Assembly (NCBI GenBank): GCA_900467745.1
Contig: UBQW01000015.1
Coordinates: forward strand, 1 to 56,910
Direction: 5' to 3'
Source of the DNA: Hyphomicrobiales bacterium
GTDB taxonomy: Bacteria > Pseudomonadota > Alphaproteobacteria > Rhizobiales > Rhizobiaceae
Length of the DNA stretch: 56,910 nucleotides
A program made the position numbers and the translations under genes. The notes below the pieces were generated by a model. It was not told the DNA's origin. It was given only the letters and a program-made list of their open reading frames with translations, and ran no database searches. This document shows, one piece after another, positions 25,803-33,802 of this stretch. How positions within the stretch are numbered: the first letter of the stretch is position 1; every line of letters starts with the position of its first letter.

Positions 25803-26204
25803 TTATTCGGCGGCGGCGAGATAGATCTGGTTCTGCGAGGATGCGGCCAGAGCCTGCACGCGCGCTTCGGTCTTGGCGATCAGCTGATAGAACTCGTCCT
25901 GCGCTTCGACATCGAGCTGAATGACGGCGTTCACCTCATCCGGCGTGTCGCAGACGCAGGCGATTGCCGAAATCGGGCAGATGCCGCCGGGATAGCGCTT
26001 GCCGCTGCCGGTATAGGCGCGGCGGCCCCAGCGCTCGGAATAGACGGTCTCTTCGCGATCGATATGAAGGATCGTGCCCTTGCACGCGGTCACGATGCCG
26101 GCCTTGCCATAGGCAAACCAGTGGTAGTTCAATTTCCGCAAGATATACTTGCCGGTGATGTCTTCCCCGGCCAATTCGGCGGGATCTTCAATCATACGGA
26201 TCAT
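25803..26204 (-). CDS. Conserved-looking protein of unknown function
   Basis: 133 residues from the ATG at 26204, which has AAGGAAGA five bases upstream; an in-frame ATG at 26225 lacks this. The sequence MIRMIEDPAELAGEDITGKYILRKLNYHWFAYGK is followed by four Cys (ACKGT, GGICPISAIACVCD) and a C-terminal helix. No signal peptide or membrane helix is seen. I do not recognise a family. It is cytoplasmic by composition. Its stop lies 50 bases from that of the MarR gene, so the two are convergent. Confidence 0.7.
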   Translation of the reverse strand: MIRMIEDPAELAGEDITGKYILRKLNYHWFAYGKAGIVTACKGTILHIDREETVYSERWGRRAYTGSGKRYPGGICPISAIACVCDTPDEVNAVIQLDVEAQDEFYQLIAKTEARVQALAASSQNQIYLAAAE

Positions 26205-26349
26205 GACGTCTTCCTTAACGTGCACGTAATATCCGATATCTATGTTTCAGCTTCAAGACGAAAAGGTCAGCTTTTGGAGCCACTTAGTCACAAGTTGTTT
26301 CGAATTCTTACGAATTTCGCCGCTTTTTCGCCCTTTGAGCGCCATCGGC

Positions 26350-27606
26350 TCAGCCCCGGAACGCAACTTCCAGGTTTTGCCTGTCCTGCGCGACGACCCG
26401 GCAATGCGTCTCGAAACCTTCGCCCTTGATCATCAAAACGAACTCCGCCGGGATTCCCGTCGAGCTCGAAACCGACAGTGCGGCGCTGTCGGCGCCGAGC
26501 GAACGGATGGTGCAATCGATCGTCGAGCGGCGGTCGTTGAAGAGGATCGAGCCGGCCTTCAGCACCCGCCGGCGCGCGCCGCTCGGCTGATCCGAGCTGA
26601 TCGATTGCCAGCAGAGGCAGCGGTTGCGGCCGCTGCGCTTGGCCTGGTACATGGCGGCATCCGCCTGGGCCAGCAGCGTGTCGATCTCCTTGCAAACGAT
26701 CGAGAGCGCCGAAATCCCGAAGCTCGCCGTCACCTCGAGCGAACCGAACTCGCCGACGATAGGCTCAGCCGAAATCGCCGCCCGCAGCCTCTCGGCAACG
26801 GCGAGTGCGCCCTCGCGGTCGACATTGGGCAGGATGATCGCGAATTCCTCGCCGCCCAGCCGGCCGAACAGGTCGCCGCTTCGAAGCACCGAGCGGCAGA
26901 TCGAAGACACCGCCTTCAGCACCTCGTCGCCGGCCGCGTGGCCATGCGTGTCGTTCACGGTCTTGAAGTGGTCGATGTCGAGCACGATGCAGGCAAGGCT
27001 TTTCTGGTTGCGCAGCGCAGCCCCGATCAGCTGGTCCGTCTCTTCCTTGAAGGCCCGGCGCGTCAGTCCCTCGGTCAGGCTGTCGGTCGCCGCCGATTGC
27101 ATCAGCTCGATGCGGTCCATGGCAACGCCAGCAATCTCCTCAAGAATGGTGAGATCCTTGCGCCCGAAGGAGCGCGCCGTGCGGTCGATTGCACAGACGG
27201 TGCCGACGGTATGGCCACTTCTGGTGCGCAGCGGCACGCCGGCATAGAAGCGAACGTGGTTTTCGCCTGTTACGGCGGGGTGGGCGGCAAAGCGTGGATC
27301 GCGGGTCGCGTCGGGCACGATCACGGCTGTGTCGAGGTCCACGACGAAGCGGCAGAAGGAATCCTCGCGCGGCACTTCGCTGTTCGAGAGACCGGAGCAG
27401 GCCTTGTACCATTGGCGGTGCGCGTCGATCAGCGACACCAGGCCGATGTCGACGGTGAACACTTCCTTGATCAGCCGAACGATCCGCTCGAAGCCTTCAT
27501 CGCGCGGTGAATCGAGCAGGTCGAGCTGCTCCAGCGCCGCCAGACGCTCAAGTTCCCGCTGTTTCACATCCGCGGAAGACGTACCGAATGCGCGCGCAAC
27601 AGCCAT
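26350..27606 (-). CDS. GAF-GGDEF diguanylate cyclase with degenerate PilZ-like tail
   Basis: About 418 residues. An N-terminal GAF sensor (about 20-160) is followed by a GGDEF domain. The active-site loop GGEEF is at residues 251-255, and the product-inhibition I-site RSGD sits exactly five residues upstream (242-245), so an active, feedback-inhibited diguanylate cyclase is predicted. The last 75 residues begin RRRVLKAG and resemble PilZ, but the second motif (D/N-x-S-x-x-G) is replaced by LGADSAAL, so c-di-GMP binding there is doubtful. No membrane helix is seen. I chose the ATG at 27606 with GGGGAG upstream; a GTG at 27624 is the alternative. Confidence 0.9.
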   Translation of the reverse strand: MAVARAFGTSSADVKQRELERLAALEQLDLLDSPRDEGFERIVRLIKEVFTVDIGLVSLIDAHRQWYKACSGLSNSEVPREDSFCRFVVDLDTAVIVPDATRDPRFAAHPAVTGENHVRFYAGVPLRTRSGHTVGTVCAIDRTARSFGRKDLTILEEIAGVAMDRIELMQSAATDSLTEGLTRRAFKEETDQLIGAALRNQKSLACIVLDIDHFKTVNDTHGHAAGDEVLKAVSSICRSVLRSGDLFGRLGGEEFAIILPNVDREGALAVAERLRAAISAEPIVGEFGSLEVTASFGISALSIVCKEIDTLLAQADAAMYQAKRSGRNRCLCWQSISSDQPSGARRRVLKAGSILFNDRRSTIDCTIRSLGADSAALSVSSSTGIPAEFVLMIKGEGFETHCRVVAQDRQNLEVAFRG

Positions 27607-27718
27607 TGCAAACGTGCTCCCCACCTAAGTCCGTGTATGAGATGCCTCGCACAAAATCATGAACAAATGAATATTATGCGTCCCCGGTTCTCATGGGTGA
27701 AGGTCGCGGGCAGGGGTG

Positions 27719-28180
27719 TCAAGGTTTCGGATAGGGGCTCCCATCCTTGTGAACGAACCGGCCATCGGCGTTTGCGCTCATCATGTCGATGTCGGAACAG
27801 GTGGTGAGATCGGCCATGTCCCGCGAGCCGATCTCCAGATAGATCGCCACCGCATTGGAGCGATTGATCAGGTGATGGCCGTTGCCGGTGTTCTTCGCAA
27901 AGGCGGCGCAATCACCGGCGCGAAGCGGCGTCTCCCCGTCATCCTCGACCAGCACCACCTCGCCCGAGAGCACATAGACGAACTCGTCCTCATGCGAGTG
28001 CCAGTGCCGCTGGCTCGACCAGTTTCCCGGCGGCAGGTGCATGAGGTTGATGCCGAAATCGGCAAGCCCGCCGGCGTCACCCAGCCGCTGGCGGATCCGC
28101 TCGGCGCAGGCCGCCGCGTGTGGCTCCGGATAAGGTGAGCCCTTGACGCGGGCTACGGTGGCGACGTCGATCTTCGGCAT
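27719..28180 (-). CDS. Cupin-domain protein
   Basis: 153 residues with a single Cupin_2 barrel. Metal-ligand pattern HWHSHEDEFVYVLSGEVVLVEDDGE (HxH...E) in motif 1 and GNGHHLINRS in motif 2 (His) are intact, so a metal-binding single cupin is likely. The C-terminus repeats the N-terminal phrase GSPYP (VKGSPYPEP early, KDGSPYPKP at the end), seen in related sugar-binding or isomerase-like cupins. Substrate unknown. It is 40 bases after the DUF1801 gene on the same strand, so the two may form a small operon. Confidence 0.85.
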   Translation of the reverse strand: MPKIDVATVARVKGSPYPEPHAAACAERIRQRLGDAGGLADFGINLMHLPPGNWSSQRHWHSHEDEFVYVLSGEVVLVEDDGETPLRAGDCAAFAKNTGNGHHLINRSNAVAIYLEIGSRDMADLTTCSDIDMMSANADGRFVHKDGSPYPKP

Positions 28181-28220
28181 CAGGCTATCCTCCGCATTGG
28201 TGGCTAGGCGGACCGCCCGC

Positions 28221-28643
28221 TCAACCGCCCTTCGGTTTCTTCGTGGCCTTCGTCATGTTCAGCGCAATCGCCGCCCGAACGAGTGCTGTAAGCGCCGGCG
28301 CGTCGATGGTATCTCCCTCGTGGAAGTCGATGGCGCGCCGGGCATTGCCCTCGAGGCTGGCGTTGAACAGGCCGGAGGGATCGTCGAGCGATGCGCCCTT
28401 GGCGAAGGTCAGCTTCACGGCGGCCTTGTAGGTTTCGCCGGTGCAGATAATGCCGGAACGCTCCCACACCGGAACGCCGCGCCACTTCCACGTCTCGATC
28501 ACCTCTGGATCGGCATCGCGGATGATGCGCCGGGCATTCGCCAGCATCGCGCCGCGCCAGTCGGTCAGCTCCGCAATCCGCTGGTCGATCAGCTTTGATG
28601 CATCGGCCTCCTCGCCCGCGGCACCCTTCGTCTTCTCCGCCAT
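28221..28643 (-). CDS. DUF1801 (YdhG-like) protein
   Basis: 140 residues. The DUF1801 core is visible: LIDQRIAELTDWRGAMLANARRIIRDADPEVIETWKWRGVPVWER, then a beta segment with the hydrophobic/aromatic residues of the family (VKLTFAKGASLDDPSGLFNASLEGN). The function of this fold in bacteria is not established; it is related to iron-chaperone-like YdhG/frataxin-type folds by structure. It is followed closely by the cupin gene. Confidence 0.85.
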   Translation of the reverse strand: MAEKTKGAAGEEADASKLIDQRIAELTDWRGAMLANARRIIRDADPEVIETWKWRGVPVWERSGIICTGETYKAAVKLTFAKGASLDDPSGLFNASLEGNARRAIDFHEGDTIDAPALTALVRAAIALNMTKATKKPKGG

Positions 28644-28778
28644 TCCATCCTCCCCGTCGATAAGCTCATGCGAATACTGCGCAATCTAGGAGATTCGCGG
28701 CTGAGGGGAAGAGGGTTTCCTTTGTCTCCGCCTCCATCGTCGTGTTACCACTCCTGCGGGATTCGAGGAGGTTCATTC

Positions 28779-30029
28779 ATGACGCAGGTGCCTGCCGCCA
28801 ATTGGGCGGAAAGCTTTCACTATGGTTTCAAGGACTGCCATTATCCGTCTTCCATTGAGGAGATAAGTGCGATCGTGGCCCGGTCGGCGGCGGTAAAGAC
28901 GCTCGGCTCGCGCCACTCGTTCAACGCCATCGTCGACGGCAGCTCGGCCATGTCGCTGGAGCGCCTGCCGATCAATCCTGTCGTCGAGGGTAGCGGCCGC
29001 CAGGTCTCGGTCGCCGGCCACTGCACCTATGGCGAGCTCGCGCTCTTCCTGCAGCGCCACCAGCTCGCCATCCACAATCTCGCATCCCTTCCGCACATCT
29101 CGATCGCCGGCGCGATTGCGACCGCGACGCATGGCTCGGGTGACGGCAACGGTAATCTGGCGACGGCGGTCTCCGGCCTGGAATTCGTCGCCGGCGATGG
29201 CAGTCTGGTGAAGGTGAAGCGCGGCGACGCCGATTTCGAAGGCATGGTCGTGCATCTCGGCGCGCTCGGCATCGTCACCCGCGTGACGCTCGATGTCCAG
29301 CCGGAGTTTCAGGTCGCGCAGCACGTCTATGAGGGGCTGAGCTGGGATGCACTCTTGTCCAATCTCGATGCCATCATGGCGGCGGCCTATAGCGTCAGCG
29401 TCTTTACCCAATGGGGCGAGAAGGCCGGCGCTGTCTGGCTGAAGGAAACGGAAAAGAGCGGCAATCATCCGGATGCCCTGCATGGCGCGGTCAATGCCGA
29501 CATCAAACGCCATCCGATCATCGGCCTCGACGCCGAAAACGCCACCGAGCAGCTCGGCGCCTTCGGCCGCTGGTCGGACCGGCTGCCGCATTTCAAGATG
29601 GGTTTTACGCCGAGCAGCGGCGCCGAGATCCAGTCCGAATATCATGTGCCCCGCAAGCATGGCGCGGCCGCCGTCGAAGCGCTCTTGGCGATCCGCTCCA
29701 AATTCGCGCATCTCGTCCAATCGGGTGAACTCCGCACCGTCGCCGCCGACCAGTTGTGGCTCAGCCCGCAGTTTAATCGCGATACGCTGTCGATCCATTT
29801 CACCTGGGTCCGCGACCAGGCGGGGGTCGATGCCGCCGCCGCCGAGATCGAGCAGGCCTTGGCGCCGTTCTCGCCTTTGCCGCACTGGGGCAAGGTCTTC
29901 ACCCGCCACCATGTCGGCAGGAACTACGAGAAACTGGCCGATTTCTCCCGCCTGCGCGAACGCATGGACCCGGAGCGCAAGTTCTCCAATCCATGGCTGG
30001 AAGAGGTCGTCTTCGGCGCGACGAACTGA
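28779..30029 (+). CDS. FAD-linked oxidase of the alditol/arabinono-lactone oxidase type
   Basis: 416 residues. An N-terminal PCMH-type FAD domain carries GSRHSFN, where the His is the covalent FAD anchor in alditol oxidases, and GAIATATHGSGDGNGNLATAVSGLEFV. The C-terminal ALO domain holds the substrate site and the family-typical MDPERKFSNPWL ending. It probably oxidises a sugar alcohol or sugar lactone with O2, making H2O2. I chose the ATG at 28779 with GAGGAGG upstream. It is a single-gene unit, divergent from the DUF1801 gene, with 135 bases between. Confidence 0.88.
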   Translation: MTQVPAANWAESFHYGFKDCHYPSSIEEISAIVARSAAVKTLGSRHSFNAIVDGSSAMSLERLPINPVVEGSGRQVSVAGHCTYGELALFLQRHQLAIHNLASLPHISIAGAIATATHGSGDGNGNLATAVSGLEFVAGDGSLVKVKRGDADFEGMVVHLGALGIVTRVTLDVQPEFQVAQHVYEGLSWDALLSNLDAIMAAAYSVSVFTQWGEKAGAVWLKETEKSGNHPDALHGAVNADIKRHPIIGLDAENATEQLGAFGRWSDRLPHFKMGFTPSSGAEIQSEYHVPRKHGAAAVEALLAIRSKFAHLVQSGELRTVAADQLWLSPQFNRDTLSIHFTWVRDQAGVDAAAAEIEQALAPFSPLPHWGKVFTRHHVGRNYEKLADFSRLRERMDPERKFSNPWLEEVVFGATN

Positions 30030-30137
30030 GCGGGATCGTGCGGCATCTTGCCGGCGTTGGCGCTCGCCGCCGCGTCGGTATATGCTGTTGCGATTGCAAA
30101 GGGGCATCCATGTCCCTCATGTCCGATGGAGTAAAGA

Positions 30138-30620
30138 TTGGCGGTCGCCTTCACCAAGGAAGAGAGCTTCGAGACGGCATCGGAAACGCTGATCCCCGAT
30201 CGGCCGATCTCGCAGCATCCGAACCTCGTCACCGAGGCCGGGTTGAAGGCGCTGGAGCTCAATCTTAGCCAAGCGCGCGAGGCCTATGAGGCGACCTTGG
30301 GGATCGACGACATCAACGAGCGCCGCCGCCAGGGTGCCGCGCCGTTGCGTGATGCCCGCTACTTCGCGGCCCGCCTTGGCACCGCCCAGCTTATGCCCGC
30401 GCCTACGTCCAGCGATGCCGTCGCCTTCGGCAGCCTCGTCACCTTCGAGCGCGAGGACGGGCGCGTGCAGACCTATCGCATCGTCGGCGAGGACGAGGCC
30501 GATCCGAAGGCGGGGTCGATCTCTTACGTCTCGCCGGTGGCGCGTGTGCTGATCGGCAAGGCCGTCGGCGACGTGGTCGATGCCGGCGGTCAGGAGCTGG
30601 AGATCATCGCGATCGCTTGA
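30138..30620 (+). CDS. GreA/GreB-family protein with altered catalytic tip
   Basis: 160 residues from a TTG start with GGAG at 30128-30131. The C-terminal FKBP-like GreA domain is clear (GSLVTFEREDGRVQTYRIVGEDEADPKAGSISYVSPVARVLIGKAVGD), and the N-terminal helical hairpin is present. True GreA has an acidic pair at the tip (Asp41, Glu44 in E. coli, in GDLKENAEY). Here the aligned segment is APLRDARY, with Pro69 in place of the Asp and Asp72 in place of the Glu. It may therefore bind RNA polymerase's secondary channel without stimulating RNA cleavage. A normal greA is presumably elsewhere in the genome. Its 3' end overlaps rnhA by 17 bases, tail to tail. Confidence 0.88.
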   Translation: MAVAFTKEESFETASETLIPDRPISQHPNLVTEAGLKALELNLSQAREAYEATLGIDDINERRRQGAAPLRDARYFAARLGTAQLMPAPTSSDAVAFGSLVTFEREDGRVQTYRIVGEDEADPKAGSISYVSPVARVLIGKAVGDVVDAGGQELEIIAIA

Positions 30621-31137
30621 GCGGGGCTTTCTCTGCGATCGACAGCCGGCCTTCATCCGCAAGCCTGTCGGCCCGTTCGTTTCCCTCGGTTCCGGCATGG
30701 CCCTTGCACCATGAAACGGTGATCACCGTTGAGCGCGAGAGTGCTGCGTCGATTGCCCTCCACACATCGGCATCGGCGATACCACGGCTTCTGAGCCGGC
30801 TATTGGCGGTGATCTTCTTGAAGCCGTTGTTGCGCCAGATCGGCCGCCACTCGTTGCAGCCCTTCACCGCGTAGACCGAATCCGACCAGATCGTCACCAT
30901 CGCCTCCGGCGCATGGGCGTTGGCCCATCTCGCAGCCTCCAGAACGGCGGTCGCCTCCATCGCATTGTTGGCGGTCTTGTCAGAGCCGCCGCAGTTGGAT
31001 GCGATCTCGACGCCATCGCGGTAGACGGCGAAGCCCCAGCCGCCATTGCTGGAGCTAGGCTCGCAACAGCCATCGGTGAAGATCTCAAGCTTGTCGTGAG
31101 CATCGATGGCACGTGGGTCGTCGGGATTATCGGTCAT
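30604..31137 (-). CDS. rnhA: Ribonuclease HI
   Basis: 177 residues. All four acidic active-site residues are visible: Asp in IFTDGCCEP, Glu in NAMEATAVL, Asp in IWSDSVYAV and Asp in NERADRLAD; the assisting His is in GHAGTEGN. It removes RNA from RNA-DNA hybrids. About 15 extra residues precede the catalytic core (MTDNPDDPRAIDAHDKLE), and there is no N-terminal hybrid-binding domain. It converges on and overlaps the Gre-like gene by 17 bases, so transcripts of the two would be complementary at their ends. Confidence 0.93.
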   Translation of the reverse strand: MTDNPDDPRAIDAHDKLEIFTDGCCEPSSSNGGWGFAVYRDGVEIASNCGGSDKTANNAMEATAVLEAARWANAHAPEAMVTIWSDSVYAVKGCNEWRPIWRNNGFKKITANSRLRSRGIADADVWRAIDAALSRSTVITVSWCKGHAGTEGNERADRLADEGRLSIAEKAPLKRSR

Positions 31138-31217
31138 GTCGTCGGCGGAACGTCTGGCAAATCGGCGGGAAGGCGCAGCCTATCCGAAACGCGTGTCCCT
31201 GTCTTCCGCCCGTCCGC

Positions 31218-33608
31218 CTACTTCGACGTCGAAACCACCTGCGGATAAAGCAGCACCGTCTTCTGCTGCTTCTCATGCGCGGAAAGATAGCTTTCGCGCG
31301 CTGCCATCTTCACGCTCGGCTCAATATCCGGCTTGCCGAGGAGCAGCCCCTGCATCTGCTCGCAGCCCTCGTTGGTCACGATCTGGCGCTGCAGTTCCGT
31401 TTCCACGCCCTCCGTCACCACCTGTATCCCGAGGCTGTGGCCGAGGCCGATGATGGCGCGCACGATCGAGCGGGCGGCGGCGTCATGTTCGAGGATGCCG
31501 GTAAAGCTGCGGTCGACCTTGATCTTGTCGAAGGGCAGCGCGCGCAGGTTGGAGAGTGAGGAGAAGCCGGTGCCGAAATCGTCCATGACGATGCGAACGC
31601 CGAGACCATGCAGCCGCATCAGCGTCGAGATCGTGGCCACCCGGTCGCGGATGAAGGCGGCTTCGGTGATTTCAAGCTCGAGCCGCTGCGGCGCAAGCCC
31701 GGTCTCGTGCAGAATGGCCGCCACCCGGTCGTAGAGATTGGGCAGCATGAATTGCACCGGCGAGACGTTGACGGCGATCGTCAGCGGCTGCGGCCAGCGC
31801 GCCGCCTCGGTGCAGGCCTGGCGCAGCACCCATTCGCCGAGCTGCACGATGATGCCGCTCTCCTCGGCGATCTTGATGAAGACGTCGGGCTCGGAGCTTC
31901 CATGTCCCGGCCGGTTCCAGCGCATCAGCGCCTCGTAGCCGCTGATGCTGCCCGTGCGGCTGTCGAGGATCGGCTGGTAGTTGACGAAAAGCTGGTTGCG
32001 GGTGATCGCGTGGCGCAGCTCGTTTTCGATCTCGCGCCGCGCCTTCACGGCGGCATCCATCTCCGCGTCGAAGAAGCAGGCCTTGCCGCGGCCGGCATGC
32101 TTGGCGCGGTAGAGCGCGGTATCGGCGTTGATGCACAGAAGCTCGCCGGTATCGCCATCGGCGGGGTAGACCGCGATGCCGATGCTGACGCCGACGGCGG
32201 TCGGATCGCGGGCGACGTCCATTTCGGCGGCGACGCCTGCAAGGATCGCGTCGGCAAGGCCACGCGCGCCATCGGGCTGCGCCTTGCCGCTCTGGATGAT
32301 GGCGAACTCGTCGCCGCCAAGCCGCGCGATGGTGGCACTGTCGTCGGCCACGCGCTGCAGGATCGCGGAGACCTTGCAAAGGAGACGGTCGCCCTCGGCA
32401 TGGCCGAACAGGTCGTTGACGGCCTTGAAGCGATCGAGATCGAGATAGAAGACCGCCACCTGCCCACGCTTGCGCTGCGCCACCTGGATTGCTTGCCTGA
32501 GACGCGTGTCGAAGAGAGAGCGGTTCGGAAGCCCGGTCAGCACGTCATGCTGGGCCAGATGCTCGATCATCTGCTCGGCGCGCTTGCGCTCCGTGAGATC
32601 GCGCACCGCCAGGATATCGCAGCTGCGGCCGCGATAGATCATCCGCCGCGCCATCAGTTCGACCGGCAGTTCCGTCTCTCCATGGGTGGTCAAAAGCGTT
32701 TCGTGATGGACGCCGGATTGCAGCCCGCCTGGGGGCAGCAGCAGGAAGTCCGGTTTCTGGCCGCGCAATTCGTTGAGCTGCCAGCCGGACATCTCGAGAA
32801 AACGCTCGTTGGCGTCGAGGATCATTCCCTCGTAAAGCACCAGCAGCCCTTCCATCGTGGCGTTCGCCAGGCCCTTGAGGTCGGTGAGGTGGCTTGCCAG
32901 GAACACCATGCCGAGCGATGCCAGAATGAGCGCCGTCGAGACCGCCATGACGACACCCGCCAGCGCCTTGGGCTCGACGATCGCAGCCGTCATCTGCCGT
33001 CCCGGCTCGGGGGTCAGCGTGATGAAGCTCATCGACACGAAATGCGCGGCGGCGATCGCCAGCACCATTGCGGTTGCGGAAAGCAGCACGCGCTTGGAGC
33101 CGGATAGCGAACGGAAGATCAGGAAGGCGACGCTCGCGAGCGCTGCGCTGATGACAAGCGCCGAGAGTGTCGCCGTCGCGTTGAAGAGAATGTTGAACTG
33201 GCCCTCGACCGCCTGCATGCCCGTGAGGTGCATGGCGGTGATCCCAAGCGCCATCAGCGCGCCGCCCTGCGCGAATGCGAAGCGGCTGGTGCCCTCGGTG
33301 GCGACAAGCAGCGCCAGATAGGAGACGCCGATGGCGATCACAACCGAGAGTGTGGTGAGCCCCAACCCGTAGGCGATCGAATAGCCGCCGTCATAGGCGA
33401 GCATGGAAATGAAGTGGGTGGCCCAGATGCCGACGCCGATGGCGAAGGCGGACGCCATGATCCAGTTGCGCTGCTGGGCGCGGTCGCATTGCTGCGCGCG
33501 GAAAAGCAGCAGCATGGCGGTGAGATTTCCGATGAAACAGACGACGACGGCGGCAATGATCAAGCGCCAGTCATGATTGTCACGAATACAGGCGATCACG
33601 GTAAACAT
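31218..33608 (-). CDS. MHYT-PAS-GGDEF-EAL membrane c-di-GMP protein
   Basis: 796 residues. The N-terminal 240 hold a seven-helix MHYT sensor with three repeated motifs (ATHFISM, AMHLTGM, AHFVSM), thought to bind a metal and sense a gas. A PAS domain follows, then GGDEF with intact GGDEF residues but no RxxD I-site, then EAL. EAL residues appear intact (EALMRW, DDFGTGFSSL, KVDRSF), so it may be a bifunctional cyclase/phosphodiesterase or mainly a phosphodiesterase with GGDEF as GTP sensor. I chose the ATG at 33608 with GGAGG just upstream. It is divergent from the M20 peptidase gene. Confidence 0.92.
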   Translation of the reverse strand: MFTVIACIRDNHDWRLIIAAVVVCFIGNLTAMLLLFRAQQCDRAQQRNWIMASAFAIGVGIWATHFISMLAYDGGYSIAYGLGLTTLSVVIAIGVSYLALLVATEGTSRFAFAQGGALMALGITAMHLTGMQAVEGQFNILFNATATLSALVISAALASVAFLIFRSLSGSKRVLLSATAMVLAIAAAHFVSMSFITLTPEPGRQMTAAIVEPKALAGVVMAVSTALILASLGMVFLASHLTDLKGLANATMEGLLVLYEGMILDANERFLEMSGWQLNELRGQKPDFLLLPPGGLQSGVHHETLLTTHGETELPVELMARRMIYRGRSCDILAVRDLTERKRAEQMIEHLAQHDVLTGLPNRSLFDTRLRQAIQVAQRKRGQVAVFYLDLDRFKAVNDLFGHAEGDRLLCKVSAILQRVADDSATIARLGGDEFAIIQSGKAQPDGARGLADAILAGVAAEMDVARDPTAVGVSIGIAVYPADGDTGELLCINADTALYRAKHAGRGKACFFDAEMDAAVKARREIENELRHAITRNQLFVNYQPILDSRTGSISGYEALMRWNRPGHGSSEPDVFIKIAEESGIIVQLGEWVLRQACTEAARWPQPLTIAVNVSPVQFMLPNLYDRVAAILHETGLAPQRLELEITEAAFIRDRVATISTLMRLHGLGVRIVMDDFGTGFSSLSNLRALPFDKIKVDRSFTGILEHDAAARSIVRAIIGLGHSLGIQVVTEGVETELQRQIVTNEGCEQMQGLLLGKPDIEPSVKMAARESYLSAHEKQQKTVLLYPQVVSTSK

Positions 33609-33802
33609 CAGCCACCTCCAGCACCAATCTCCGGAAGTTATCAAGCGTCTTCTTAAATAACTATGAATTGCAAATTGCAACTTCTCCCAGCATTCGATGT
33701 GGGTTTTCGCCCCGTCGTGCGGATGTCCGAATTTCGTTTTTCACCTCGAAAGCGCTGATGCTTTGGTCTATCGTCCGGCAAAAATTCAAGAAGGAGTCGG
33801 AA

